Shown in pieces: positions 16,169 through 24,959 of a stretch of DNA of 64,000 nt. Every line of letters starts with the position of its first letter. Positions within the stretch are counted from its first letter, which is position 1. The DNA is from DASRQK01 sp040392005. Lineage in GTDB: Bacteria; Bacteroidota; Bacteroidia; Sphingobacteriales; Sphingobacteriaceae. The translations under genes and the position numbers were made by a program. The notes under the pieces are model-generated. The model had not been told where the DNA came from. It saw only the letters and a list, made by a program, of their open reading frames with translations, and did not search any database. The stretch is taken from positions 1-64,000 of the forward strand of contig JBEBWT010000006.1 in assembly GCA_040392005.1 (NCBI GenBank), given 5' to 3'.

Positions 16169-17179
16169 ATGACAAGAGTGGATAGCATTCAGGAAAAGCT
16201 TCGAAAACCAAATAACATTGTAATTACTACCCATTTCAAGCCGGATGGTGATGCACTGGGGTCTTCGCTGGCCTTATTTCACTGGTTGAAGGGGCGCGGA
16301 CATCAGGTGACAGTCATTGTTCCGTCGGATTTCCCCTATTTTCTGGACTGGCTTCCCGGCAGGGAACATGTGTTGATCTATACCAGTGATAAAGTGGGTT
16401 CAGATCAGCTTATAGCAGATGCAGATTTTATTTTTTGCCTGGACTTCAATGGGTTGTCAAGGATCAATGAAATGGGTCCGGCCATCGGGAATGCAAAAGG
16501 ACTCCGCATTATGATCGACCATCACCTGGAGCCAGAGGGCTTTGAGGATGTGCGGTACTGGGATAGTTCGGCGGCCGCAACGGCCCAATTGGTCTATCGG
16601 TTTATCGCAGGGGAAATGAATGACCCGGACGGAATCAGTCCGGAGGTGGCTACCTGTCTTTATACCGGGATCATGACCGATACCGGATCCTTCCGATTCC
16701 GTTCGACCACTGCGGACATTCACCGGATCATAGCAGATCTGATCGAGCGCGGTGCCGAGAATTGGCAGATCCATGAACATATATATAACAGTAATACAGA
16801 ACACAGGCTCCGTTTCCTGGGTTTCTGTCTGGCCAATCGCCTGACCGTATTGCCAGCATTCAATACGGCCTATTTCTCTATTTCCAGACAGGATCTGGAA
16901 AACTACGGCATTCAGACCGGAGATACAGAAGGCCTGGTCAATTATGCCCTGTCCATTCAGGGGATCCGGCTGGCCGCATTGATCATTGAACGGGGTGAAG
17001 CCATCAAATTATCATTCCGTTCCATCGGAGAATTCCCCTGCAACGAACTGAGCAGGGAGCATTTCAACGGAGGCGGGCATCTCAATGCTGCCGGTGGCCA
17101 TTCAAATGGCAGTCTCCAGGAAACAGTAGAAAAGTTTATCAATATTTTACCCATATATCAAAATCTTTTAACACAATAA
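16169..17179 (+). CDS. nrnA: DHH-family phosphoesterase, NrnA-like oligoribonuclease/pAp phosphatase
   Basis: This 336-residue enzyme should degrade nanoRNA and/or dephosphorylate pAp. The N-terminal metal motif THFKPDGDALGSS covers residues 21-33, a second metal block FCLDFNG is near 89-95, and the signature DHH is at residues 117-119 (IMIDHHLEPEGF). YTGIMTDTGSFRFRSTT is the fourth ligand block. The C-terminal DHHA1 domain ends with the substrate-binding GGGHLNAAGGHSNG. All catalytic residues appear present. It begins a plus-strand run with the FKBP gene 17 bp downstream. Confidence 0.92.
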   Translation: MTRVDSIQEKLRKPNNIVITTHFKPDGDALGSSLALFHWLKGRGHQVTVIVPSDFPYFLDWLPGREHVLIYTSDKVGSDQLIADADFIFCLDFNGLSRINEMGPAIGNAKGLRIMIDHHLEPEGFEDVRYWDSSAAATAQLVYRFIAGEMNDPDGISPEVATCLYTGIMTDTGSFRFRSTTADIHRIIADLIERGAENWQIHEHIYNSNTEHRLRFLGFCLANRLTVLPAFNTAYFSISRQDLENYGIQTGDTEGLVNYALSIQGIRLAALIIERGEAIKLSFRSIGEFPCNELSREHFNGGGHLNAAGGHSNGSLQETVEKFINILPIYQNLLTQ

Positions 17180-17196
17180 TTCACTTAAAGTACACC

Positions 17197-18141
17197 ATGA
17201 AGAAATCAATCTTAGTATTAGGGCTTGCATCCACATTCCTGTTCGGTGCCTGCCAGCAAATGAAAACCGGAGAAGGCGGTCTGAAATACAGAATTGTCAC
17301 AGATGCCGGCAATGAGAAAGCAACCGCAGGTGATCTGCTTTCTATCAGTGTAATCATCAAAAGTGACAGGGATTCTCTGTTGTCAGACACCTATGCCATT
17401 GGCCTGCCCCAGATCATCAATATTGCTCCTGATAGCCTTCCTGGCCTGTATCCCGGCGATCACAACACCATGTTCAGCATGCTCGGTGAAGGAGACAGTG
17501 CGATCTTCCACCTGGACCTGGATACCATGGCCGCCAGATCAGGACAACCAAAACCTGATTTCATCGATCGTTACGTAATCTTCAACGTCAAAGTAAATAA
17601 ACACTTCAAAAAAGGTGATCTGACCGATAGTGCCCTTTACGCAGAGGTCAATACCTATTTTGAGGGTGAGATTGCCAAACTGAAAGACCTGGAACAAGGC
17701 AAGATCGACACGTATGTCAGCAGCAACAAGCTAACGACCGAGAAAACCTCTTCCGGATTGCAGTATATCATTACTGAAAGAGGAACCGGAGAGACTGCAA
17801 AGGCTACCGATACAGTGGTCGTAAACTATACCGGCAGGCTGACTTCAGGAAGGGTTTTTGATACAAACGTACAGGCAGAAGCCGAAAAGGCCAAGATCTT
17901 CAATCCGATGCGTCCCTACGAGCCAACCAGATTTACCATTGGGGTAGGTCAGGTGATTCCGGGCTGGGATGAAGGTTTGTTGCTGAGCCCTGCCGGTAGT
18001 AAATTCAAACTGATCATTCCTTCGGCGCTGGCCTATGGAGAGATGGGTGATATGCGTGCGCAGATTCCTCCATATGCTCCCCTGATCTTTGACATCGAGT
18101 TGGTCGAAGTCATTCCGGCAAGTACTCCGGTTGGACAATAA
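17197..18141 (+). CDS. FKBP-type peptidyl-prolyl cis-trans isomerase lipoprotein
   Basis: The product has 314 residues. MKKSILVLGLASTFLFGAC is a lipoprotein signal with Cys19, so the protein is anchored in the envelope. Residues 25-185 form an extra N-terminal FKBP-like or dimerisation segment of the kind seen in Bacteroidota gliding-type isomerases. The C-terminal FKBP domain begins at about 190 (SSGLQYIITERGTGETAKATDTVVVNYTGRLTSGRVFDTN) and continues with FTIGVGQVIPGWDEGLLLSPAGSKFKLIIPSALAYGEMG, then PPYAPLIFDIELVEV. It should catalyse proline isomerisation during folding of periplasmic or outer-membrane proteins. Co-transcribed with nrnA; terminator at 18211. Confidence 0.9.
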   Translation: MKKSILVLGLASTFLFGACQQMKTGEGGLKYRIVTDAGNEKATAGDLLSISVIIKSDRDSLLSDTYAIGLPQIINIAPDSLPGLYPGDHNTMFSMLGEGDSAIFHLDLDTMAARSGQPKPDFIDRYVIFNVKVNKHFKKGDLTDSALYAEVNTYFEGEIAKLKDLEQGKIDTYVSSNKLTTEKTSSGLQYIITERGTGETAKATDTVVVNYTGRLTSGRVFDTNVQAEAEKAKIFNPMRPYEPTRFTIGVGQVIPGWDEGLLLSPAGSKFKLIIPSALAYGEMGDMRAQIPPYAPLIFDIELVEVIPASTPVGQ

Positions 18142-18210
18142 TCCAATACGGAATCCGAGGCATTCCTGCCAAAAAAAACAACAGGAATCCCGGTCATTAT
18201 TAAAGAACAG

Positions 18211-18246
18211 AAACGGGCTCATCCGAAAAGATGGGCCCGTTTTTAT
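18211..18246 (+). terminator. rho-independent terminator after the FKBP gene
   Basis: AAACGGGC-T-CATC pairs with GATG-G-GCCCGTTT around a CGAAAA loop, with a following T tract at 18240-18245. Confidence 0.85.
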
Positions 18247-18290
18247 TAAACCCAGATTTGATTATTACCCCGGATTCCACACTTTTTTCC

Positions 18291-18298
18291 TAAGTTTG
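18291..18298 (+). promoter_or_regulatory. promoter -7 element of tatD, leaderless spacing
   Basis: TAAGTTTG ends 5 nt before ATG 18304, so transcription should start at or next to the start codon. Confidence 0.5.
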
Positions 18299-18303
18299 TT
18301 CAG

Positions 18304-19128
18304 ATGATTTCATTGACAGATACCCATACCCATATCTATTATGCCCCGGATGAACGGGAGCTGCATGTCCTGATGGAGCGTTGCCGGAACCGTCAGGTGG
18401 ACCGGCTGATCCTGCCCAATGTGGACGTTGAATCCATTGATCCCGTATTCCGAACGGTTTCCCTGTATCCGGAACATTGCTTTGCCATGCTGGGCCTGCA
18501 CCCTTGCAGTGTCAAAGATGACTATGCAGATCAACTGGATACGATCAAAAAAAAGATAGATCAGCACATGGCCCCGGGTTCCGGCCTACCTCCCATTTAT
18601 GCCATCGGTGAGATTGGGCTGGATCTATATTGGGACAAAAGTACATTGAAATGGCAGCAGGAAGCATTCCGCAGGCAGGCTGATTGGGCAAAAGAGTTGG
18701 GACTACCGGTGTCCATTCATTGCCGGGAGGCTTATGATGAATTGTTCGAAATGCTGGAGGAAGTGCAGGATGGGCGGCTGACCGGGGTGCTGCATTGCTT
18801 TACAGGGACGGTGGAGCAAGCCTGGAAAACCATCGGTTTTGGCCTGCATCTGGGAATCGGGGGTGTGGTCACCTTCAAAAATTCGGGTCTGGACCAGGTG
18901 GTCCGGCAGATCCCGCTGCAACATTTGGTATTGGAAACCGATGCTCCCTATCTGGCCCCTGCTCCCTATCGGGGAAAACAGAATGAAAGCAGTTACCTCT
19001 TGATTATCGCTGAAAAAGTTGCAGATTTGCACGGTATCTCTTTAGGGGAGCTTGCAGAAAAAACGTCTGCGAATGCGGATCGAATATTCAGACTGCCAGC
19101 ACCGATAACAGGAGATGGATCCTTATAG
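18304..19128 (+). CDS. TatD-family metal-dependent DNase
   Basis: The product has 274 residues. TatD proteins are TIM-barrel metalloenzymes with 3'-5' DNase activity on damaged DNA. The metal motif DTHTH is at residues 6-10. AIGEIGLDLYWDKST carries the conserved Glu, PVSIHCREAYDEL and VLHCFTGTVEQAW the two single His ligands, and LVLETDAPYLAP the catalytic Asp. Length and order are standard. The promoter element ends only 5 nt upstream of ATG. A gap of 73 bp separates it from ansA. Confidence 0.93.
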   Translation: MISLTDTHTHIYYAPDERELHVLMERCRNRQVDRLILPNVDVESIDPVFRTVSLYPEHCFAMLGLHPCSVKDDYADQLDTIKKKIDQHMAPGSGLPPIYAIGEIGLDLYWDKSTLKWQQEAFRRQADWAKELGLPVSIHCREAYDELFEMLEEVQDGRLTGVLHCFTGTVEQAWKTIGFGLHLGIGGVVTFKNSGLDQVVRQIPLQHLVLETDAPYLAPAPYRGKQNESSYLLIIAEKVADLHGISLGELAEKTSANADRIFRLPAPITGDGSL

Positions 19129-19201
19129 TAATATTTTGATTTTGAGAATTTTAAGTGAGTTTGAGAATTTTTAAAAAGCGAAAACTGAAAGATCAGGATA
19201 G

Positions 19202-20224
19202 ATGAACAATATATTGGTTTTATATACAGGTGGAACGATCGGCATGGTGAGGGATGAGAAAACTTCGGCATTTGTCCCCTTTGACTTTGAGCTGATCGCC
19301 AGTAATGTGCCGGAATTGAAGCGGTTGGATTATCAATTGACCGTACATTCCTTTTCGCCCATTATCGATTCATCCAATATGACTCCTGAAATCTGGATCA
19401 AGCTGGCCCGCATCATTCAGGAGAATTATGGGGAATACGATGGATTTGTGATCCTGCACGGTTCGGATACCATGGCTTTCACCGCCTCGGTCCTGAGCTT
19501 TATGCTGGAGGGCCTGCAGAAACCCGTGATTATTTCCGGTTCACAGCTTCCCATTGGTGAAATCCGCACGGATGCCCGTGAAAATCTGATTACGGCCCTG
19601 GAACTGGCCTCGGCTAAAAAAGGCAACAATCCGCTCATTCATGAAGTGTGCATCTTCTTTGACAACAAATTATTCCGTGGTAACCGGTCGTTCAAGTATA
19701 ATTCAGCCAAATTTGAAGCTTTACGCTCTCCCAATTACCCCATTCTGGTCGAATCAGGCGTGCATTTGAAGTACAATCAGGATGCATTCCTGAACAACAG
19801 CGGACAGGAATTCCGGCTGCACACCCGGATTGATGATGCGGTAGCGGTGCTCAAATTGTTTCCAGGCATCAGTCCGTCCATTGTGCGTTCCATTCTGGAA
19901 TCTGATGCCCGTTCGGTGATCATGGAGACTTTCGGTACGGGCAATACCACCACAGCACCCTGGTTCCTGGATTTATTGGCGGCAGCGATCAGTCAGGGGA
20001 AAAACATCCTCAACATCTCCCAATGCCGGGTGGGGGCCGTAGAGCTGGGCCGGTATGAGACCAGCAAATACCTGAAAGAAATCGGTGTATTAAATGGTTT
20101 TGACATGACTTTTGAGGCGGCCATTACCAAACTGATGTACCTGCAAGGGGAATATGAGAATCAGAGAGAGGTTGCATATTGGGTACAGAAAAATATGCGG
20201 GGGGAATTGACGGAGGGGGAATGA
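19202..20224 (+). CDS. ansA: type I (cytoplasmic) L-asparaginase
   Basis: The protein has 340 residues and hydrolyses asparagine to aspartate and ammonia. The first catalytic Thr lies in LYTGGTIGMV (residues 8-17) and the second in FVILHGSDTMAFTASVLSF. The SGSQLPIGEIRTDARENLI block and the C-terminal AVELGRYETSKYLKEIGVLNGFDMTFEAAITKLMYL are typical of the AnsA type I subgroup. No signal peptide, consistent with a cytosolic enzyme. Its stop is 1 bp from the convergent folC stop, leaving no room for a separate terminator. Confidence 0.93.
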   Translation: MNNILVLYTGGTIGMVRDEKTSAFVPFDFELIASNVPELKRLDYQLTVHSFSPIIDSSNMTPEIWIKLARIIQENYGEYDGFVILHGSDTMAFTASVLSFMLEGLQKPVIISGSQLPIGEIRTDARENLITALELASAKKGNNPLIHEVCIFFDNKLFRGNRSFKYNSAKFEALRSPNYPILVESGVHLKYNQDAFLNNSGQEFRLHTRIDDAVAVLKLFPGISPSIVRSILESDARSVIMETFGTGNTTTAPWFLDLLAAAISQGKNILNISQCRVGAVELGRYETSKYLKEIGVLNGFDMTFEAAITKLMYLQGEYENQREVAYWVQKNMRGELTEGE

Positions 20225-20225
20225 T

Positions 20226-21602
20226 TTATCCGTTCAGTTTATCGCTTGCCAGCAGCAGGTCCCCTACGATAAAAGTACTGCCCCCTACAAAGATCAGCTC
20301 GTCCTTTTCCGCGGTCTGGAGTGCAGCCCGCACTGCGGCAGGCACATTTTCAAAATATTGGCCCTTCAATCCGAATCCGGCAGCTTTAGCAGCCAGATCT
20401 TTTGCCGGAAGTGCGCGGGGCAGATCCACCTGACAGAAATAATACAGGGCATGTTGTGGCAGCAGAGGCAACATCTCGTCCAGATCCTTATCCGCCATGA
20501 CACCCAGCACCAGATGGAGCCGGTGATGGGGAGTGCGTGCAATATTATCCAGCACTTCCTTCCAGCCATCCACGTTATGGCCGGTATCACATACCAGCAT
20601 GGGTAAATTTCTCAATATTTCCCAGCGACCCCGCAGACCGGTGAGTTCCCGGACATGGGCCAGGGCCTCCTTTACGTTGCCGGGAGGGATATTCCAGCCG
20701 GATTTCCGCAATTGATCGGCGGCCGTCAGCATGCCCGGCAGATTTTTTGCCTGATAGGTTCCCAGCAGATCCAATTTATAAATTTCTCCGGTGCCGGTCT
20801 GAATATTTCCCGGCCAGGTTTGGGTTTCTCCAACTCCGGTCAGGGGTGAGCTGCTATCTCCCGGTATCAGTTCCTCCACCTGAATATACTGATGGCCGAG
20901 ATCCCGGCCACTGATTCGCGATCGTAGGCGGGATGCCGCAAAAATCAATTCAGAGCCGGTCTCAGCCGCTTTCCTACGGAAAACATCCGCCACCTCTTCC
21001 TGATATTCACTGATTACCACCGGCACTCCCTGCTTGATAATTCCTGCCTTTTCTCCGGCAATCTCCCTCAGGGTATTGCCAAGTATATTGGTGTGATCCT
21101 TACCAATATTGGTGATGACGGACAATACCGGCGTGATCACATTGGTGGAATCCAGCCGCCCACCCAATCCGGTCTCAATCACAGCGATATCCACTTTTTC
21201 TGTGGCAAAATAATCAAAGGCCAGCGCCACGGTAACCTCAAAAAAAGAGGGTTGGATCACTTCAAAATCGTCCTTAAACCGCTGCACAAACTCAACCACT
21301 ATTTTTTCGGGGATCATCTGCCCATTGATGCGGATACGCTCCCGGAAATCTACCAGATGGGGTGAGGTATAGAGTCCGGTTTTATAGCCCGATGCCTGCA
21401 GGATCGCTGCCAGCGCATGAGAAATGGAACCCTTTCCATTGGTGCCGGCAATATGGATGCTTTTGAATCGGTGCTGGGGATTGCCAATCAGGCTGCATAG
21501 CGCAAGGGTATTGGTCAGATCTTTTTTATAGGCCGCTGCCCCGTCCCTTGTAAACATGGGAAGGCGACGGTACAGGTAATCCAATGTTTCCTGATAGTTC
21601 AC
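20226..21602 (-). CDS. folC: bifunctional folylpolyglutamate synthase/dihydrofolate synthase
   Basis: FolC (458 residues) ligates glutamate to dihydropteroate and then to tetrahydrofolate. The Mur-ligase-like P-loop HIAGTNGKGSISHALAAIL is near residues 50-68; YTSPHLVDFRERIRING and VIETGLGGRLDSTN follow, then the DHTNILGNTLREIAGEKAGIIK metal/carbamyl-lysine region. The C-terminal domain includes RGRWEILRNLPMLVCDTGHNVDGW. It ends the envelope gene cluster, 46 bp after the TonB-like gene, the same order as reported in other Bacteroidota. Confidence 0.95.
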   Translation of the reverse strand: MNYQETLDYLYRRLPMFTRDGAAAYKKDLTNTLALCSLIGNPQHRFKSIHIAGTNGKGSISHALAAILQASGYKTGLYTSPHLVDFRERIRINGQMIPEKIVVEFVQRFKDDFEVIQPSFFEVTVALAFDYFATEKVDIAVIETGLGGRLDSTNVITPVLSVITNIGKDHTNILGNTLREIAGEKAGIIKQGVPVVISEYQEEVADVFRRKAAETGSELIFAASRLRSRISGRDLGHQYIQVEELIPGDSSSPLTGVGETQTWPGNIQTGTGEIYKLDLLGTYQAKNLPGMLTAADQLRKSGWNIPPGNVKEALAHVRELTGLRGRWEILRNLPMLVCDTGHNVDGWKEVLDNIARTPHHRLHLVLGVMADKDLDEMLPLLPQHALYYFCQVDLPRALPAKDLAAKAAGFGLKGQYFENVPAAVRAALQTAEKDELIFVGGSTFIVGDLLLASDKLNG

Positions 21603-21648
21603 AGTAATTACTGACTACTTAGGAGAAACCCATTATTTATATAAGAGA

Positions 21649-22470
21649 TCATCTCAACTTGAAAACAACATGAAACACTGCTCTTTGTCCAGTTGATGAA
21701 CGAGAAGCGGCATTTAGTCTAGCACCTCGAAATGCCCTTTCTGCATCGTTCCAGGCACTTTGAAGTGAGATGGTTGTTCCTTTTGGAATAACATTAGTTC
21801 GAATAACGCTTCCATCATTACCAAAAAAAACCTCTACAGCTATAACTCCTTCATACTGACCATCATCTTGAAATTTAGGTCCTATTACCCAACTCATATT
21901 TGTAATACTAAGAGGTGTATTCCCGTAACCGGATCCACCTTCACCATAATTGGATGCCAGTGGATCACCGAGATTGCTACCCTGGTTTCCAGCCACATTT
22001 GAGGTGCCATCTCCCCTGCCGGTCGAAGTATTCTGCCGCCCCTTGTACAAAGCATTGGGATTGACAGTGGGCTGACTGTCCTTCTTATCGACAGTCGTCT
22101 CGGTGGCATTGGCCTTTTTGGTTTCATTGGCCGCCACCGCCGGGGCATCTTCCATATCCTGCGTGACCACACTGCGGTCGGAAATCTGCTGGGACGGCGA
22201 AAGATCCGGGCTGAGATTGGGGTCGATCATATCCGGATTGACCTCATTGGCGTTGGGATGCATGGAAGGTTCGTCCACGGTCATATAATCATCGCCCATA
22301 CCAAATTCAGCCGTTCCATAATTGACAACCATCCCCCCCATTCCAAACTGGGGCAGCCGGTTGCCGATCATGATAAAGAAACTGACAAGCACCAAAAAAC
22401 CCATGATGCTTCCGGCGATGCCAAAGGCTTTGGGATAATTGTTTTCCTGGTACAAGTATGGATAATTCAT
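21649..22470 (-). CDS. TonB-like energy transducer protein
   Basis: The protein has 273 residues. A single transmembrane helix at about residues 15-37 (AFGIAGSIMGFLVLVSFFIMIG) anchors it in the inner membrane. A long low-complexity Gly/Met/Asn/Asp region follows at 40-200, with no Pro/Lys rigid spacer. The last ~75 residues (EGVIAVEVFFGNDGSVIRTNVIPKG..., FRGARL..., AVFHVVFKLR) match a TonB C-terminal fold. It follows ExbD by 7 bp, so it is very likely the force-transmitting partner of this ExbBD pair. The usual Pro-rich span is absent, so the reach across the periplasm may differ. Confidence 0.75.
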   Translation of the reverse strand: MNYPYLYQENNYPKAFGIAGSIMGFLVLVSFFIMIGNRLPQFGMGGMVVNYGTAEFGMGDDYMTVDEPSMHPNANEVNPDMIDPNLSPDLSPSQQISDRSVVTQDMEDAPAVAANETKKANATETTVDKKDSQPTVNPNALYKGRQNTSTGRGDGTSNVAGNQGSNLGDPLASNYGEGGSGYGNTPLSITNMSWVIGPKFQDDGQYEGVIAVEVFFGNDGSVIRTNVIPKGTTISLQSAWNDAERAFRGARLNAASRSSTGQRAVFHVVFKLR

Positions 22471-22477
22471 AGTCTTA

Positions 22478-22885
22478 TTATTTTCTCAGGGCATCCGTTG
22501 CCAGGAATACCCGTACTTTCAATTGATTGGCTACATCCATCACCGCTACCACATTCTGGATCGGCACCGTGCTGTCCGAATAAAGCATAATGGTCAGCTC
22601 CTCTCCCGGCTGGACCTGCGCCTGTAAAGTGGGCAGCAGCATATCCAGGGGAATGGGTTGCTTGTCCAGGTAATAAGTCAGATCGCTGGTAATGGAGACC
22701 GTGACCGTTTTCCGGGCCACCGACTGTTCTCCTGCACTGGACCTGGGCAGCAATAATTTCACCACCTGTGGATTGGCCACCGCAGAAGCCAGCAGAAAGA
22801 ACAACATCAGGAAAAACATGATGTCATTCAGTGCTGAAGTATGTACCTCTGCCGTTTGTTTACTCCGCCTGTTTCGAATATTCAT
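22478..22885 (-). CDS. exbD: ExbD/TolR-family biopolymer transport protein
   Basis: The 135-residue protein has a single helix at about residues 20-40 (NDIMFFLMLFFLLASAV). Asp21 at its start corresponds to the conserved proton-carrying Asp of ExbD/TolR. The periplasmic domain follows, with VTVSITSDLTYYLDKQPIP and a final GVAVMDVANQLK-type helix. It forms the proton-driven motor with ExbB. ExbB lies 37 bp upstream and the TonB-like protein 7 bp downstream, so this is one operon. Confidence 0.9.
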   Translation of the reverse strand: MNIRNRRSKQTAEVHTSALNDIMFFLMLFFLLASAVANPQVVKLLLPRSSAGEQSVARKTVTVSITSDLTYYLDKQPIPLDMLLPTLQAQVQPGEELTIMLYSDSTVPIQNVVAVMDVANQLKVRVFLATDALRK

Positions 22886-22922
22886 CTTTACGCTTGGCTT
22901 ACAAATTAATAATTATTAATAA

Positions 22923-23624
22923 TTAAGCCCCCGGCTCATCCAACAAGTCAATAAATTCCACTGCATCCATTTCCATCCGCAGAATCAGGCGTTCCACCAT
23001 CATATTGAGCATGTGGAATCCGATATAGGACAGGATACCGATGGTCAGGCCCGCTGCCGAAGCAATCATCTTGACGTAAAGCCCTCCGGACACACTGGCA
23101 ATATCGATACCTCCTGCCGCTTCCACGTCCCGGAAGATAATGATCACCCCAAAAATCGTACCCACAAAACCAAGCATGGGGGCGATCGTCGCAATGATTC
23201 CGAGGATGTTCAGGTTTTTCTCCAGTTGGGCGACCTCCAGTTTGCCCACATTCTCGATCGCACCCTCAATATCCTTGATGGGTCTGCCGATCCGGGTCAG
23301 CCCTTTCTGCAACATGCGGCTGAGTGGGTTGTTGCTGGCCCGGCAGATAGCCAGTGCGGAATCCAGTTTACCGGACAAAACGTGCTGTTTGACCTGCACC
23401 ATCAGACTGGGGTCGTATTTGGATACTTTCCGGATGGTCAGATAACGTTCTATGAAGATCACCAATGCAACGAATAGCAACAGTGCCAGTGGCACCATGA
23501 TCCAGCCGGCCTTGAACAGCAGGCCGATCAGGCTGATTCTCTCTTCTGCCAATCCAAAACTCTGAGTGGCCGTGTTCGCAAACGTATCCAGTGGAATTGC
23601 GGTGTCTTGTTGTAATAGTGACAT
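22923..23624 (-). CDS. exbB: MotA/TolQ/ExbB proton channel protein
   Basis: The 233-residue protein has three helices: about 30-55 (LFKAGWIMVPLALLLFVALVIF), 133-155 and 180-205. The signature NLNILGIIATIAPMLGFVGTIFGVIIIFRDV and the later GLYVKMIASAAGLTIGILSYIGFHML are those of ExbB/TolQ. It forms the pentameric stator of the proton-driven energy module with ExbD. It is followed by exbD at 37 bp and preceded by the SPOR gene at 83 bp. The N-terminus is slightly polar, without a cleavable signal. Confidence 0.93.
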   Translation of the reverse strand: MSLLQQDTAIPLDTFANTATQSFGLAEERISLIGLLFKAGWIMVPLALLLFVALVIFIERYLTIRKVSKYDPSLMVQVKQHVLSGKLDSALAICRASNNPLSRMLQKGLTRIGRPIKDIEGAIENVGKLEVAQLEKNLNILGIIATIAPMLGFVGTIFGVIIIFRDVEAAGGIDIASVSGGLYVKMIASAAGLTIGILSYIGFHMLNMMVERLILRMEMDAVEFIDLLDEPGA

Positions 23625-23707
23625 CTTCTTTTATTTCTTTTTTATGTAAATTATTTAAATTTTACTCTTTTCTCTTTACCAATTCCCGCTAACAGGCAGC
23701 AAGCCTT

Positions 23708-24901
23708 TTATTTCTCTACCCTTGCCACCCAGGCACCGGGTTCGATCGTCCGCTGGATTTCCTTCAAAGCACGGTAGGCCGCGGCTTGTGTGGGAAATGA
23801 ACCACAGCTTACCTTCTTGCGGTTGCCCGGCATCCGGCTGTCAATGGCCCACACTTCAATTCCTTTTGCTTTCATCTCCGCTACAAACTGATCCGCCTGC
23901 TGCATCGAAGCAAATGAGCCTACAATAATTTCAAAGCTGATTGTACGAGTGCCCGGCCGACTGTTCGCGTTCAATGTATTCGCTGCCTCTGCATGCTTGT
24001 CCGGTTCCGTTATCAGTCCCTGATCAGTTTGCAGGGAATCCAATCCTCCGCTTTCACCAGACAACATCATTTGCAGGGAATCCTGCGCATGCTGTGCCGA
24101 ATCCGGGATCAGGATCGGTACCGCCGAAACAGGCGCATCACCGGGTAAATCCTTACCATGATCTTGTTTTTGTCCCTGCTCCTGTCCACCCAGCCAGACC
24201 GGTAGTTCCTGCTGTACCGAAGTCAGGTAATCCCTTCCCTGTACCAGCAAATCCGGCCTTAAATACCACAAAGAGGCAAAAGATGCGGCCAGAAAGACAA
24301 AAACAATAAGAGCACTGCGCCAGAAACCTCCGCGTCCGCCCGATTCTTCTTCGTATTCCGCTGCTTCAGCTCCTGTTTCCGCCGCAACTTCAAGAGCCAA
24401 CTCATCTCCTGCTTCCGCTACAAATTCCGGTTCCGCCGCAACTTCAAGAGCCAACTCATCTCCTGCTTCCATCTCAGACTGGGCCGTCAGCACCGGAAGC
24501 TCTCCGACTGCGGGAAACTCCCGTCCGAAAGCACCTCCGGCAGCGGGGATAAACACCAATTGAGGATCCTCCCGACGAATTTCTCCCAGACCCTGCAATT
24601 CCACCCGACCATCCCGCTCCAGATCCCCCAACAAGGCCGCGATCGCATTCCTGTACAAGGTTCCGGCATCCGAATGACCGATCTGCCGTTGTGCGGCAAT
24701 ATAATCCACTATCAGATCCGTTTCTCCACCAATCTCCCTATCCTCCTTAAATTCAATCTGGCATACTGATGCAATAAACGCTTGCTTCACTTCATCAAAA
24801 TAACCCGGTGTACGATCGCAGCGGAAAATCCCCACTCCCGCAACCGCGACCTGGTCATTCCGACTCAACAAATAAACCAAACATCGCCCCAGATTGATCA
24901 T
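23708..24901 (-). CDS. HU-CCDC81-like and SPOR domain membrane protein
   Basis: The 397-residue protein begins with an HU/IHF-like pair of domains (about 1-130: CLVYLLSRNDQVAVAGVGIFRCDR and ALLGDLERDGRVELQGLGEIRRED), the prokaryotic CCDC81-type arrangement. An acidic Glu/Ala-rich linker follows, in which AGDELALEVAAE occurs twice. One transmembrane helix lies at about 192-212 (WRSALIVFVFLAASFASLWYL). The C-terminus is a SPOR domain (about 320-397: ISFEIIVGSFASMQQADQFVAEMK...AYRALKEIQ), which binds denuded glycan strands at septa. It should link a cytoplasmic HU-like domain to septal peptidoglycan. The promoter TAACTTTG lies 22 nt upstream. Confidence 0.85.
   Translation of the reverse strand: MINLGRCLVYLLSRNDQVAVAGVGIFRCDRTPGYFDEVKQAFIASVCQIEFKEDREIGGETDLIVDYIAAQRQIGHSDAGTLYRNAIAALLGDLERDGRVELQGLGEIRREDPQLVFIPAAGGAFGREFPAVGELPVLTAQSEMEAGDELALEVAAEPEFVAEAGDELALEVAAETGAEAAEYEEESGGRGGFWRSALIVFVFLAASFASLWYLRPDLLVQGRDYLTSVQQELPVWLGGQEQGQKQDHGKDLPGDAPVSAVPILIPDSAQHAQDSLQMMLSGESGGLDSLQTDQGLITEPDKHAEAANTLNANSRPGTRTISFEIIVGSFASMQQADQFVAEMKAKGIEVWAIDSRMPGNRKKVSCGSFPTQAAAYRALKEIQRTIEPGAWVARVEK
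24377..24470. repeat. 40-bp direct repeat within the SPOR gene
   Basis: Two identical 40-bp copies at 24377-24416 and 24431-24470 (period 54 bp) encode the duplicated AGDELALEVAAE linker segment. The 54-bp period keeps frame, so copy-number change would lengthen or shorten the linker by 18 residues. Confidence 0.9.
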
Positions 24902-24922
24902 CTATCCCTTTTTTGCTTTTCG

Positions 24923-24930
24923 CAAAGTTA
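24923..24930 (-). promoter_or_regulatory. promoter -7 element of the SPOR gene
   Basis: TAACTTTG on the minus strand lies 21 nt before ATG 24901, in the 58-bp gap after the barrel gene. Confidence 0.5.
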
Positions 24931-24959
24931 TAATATTAAACCCAAATTCCACAGGAGGG

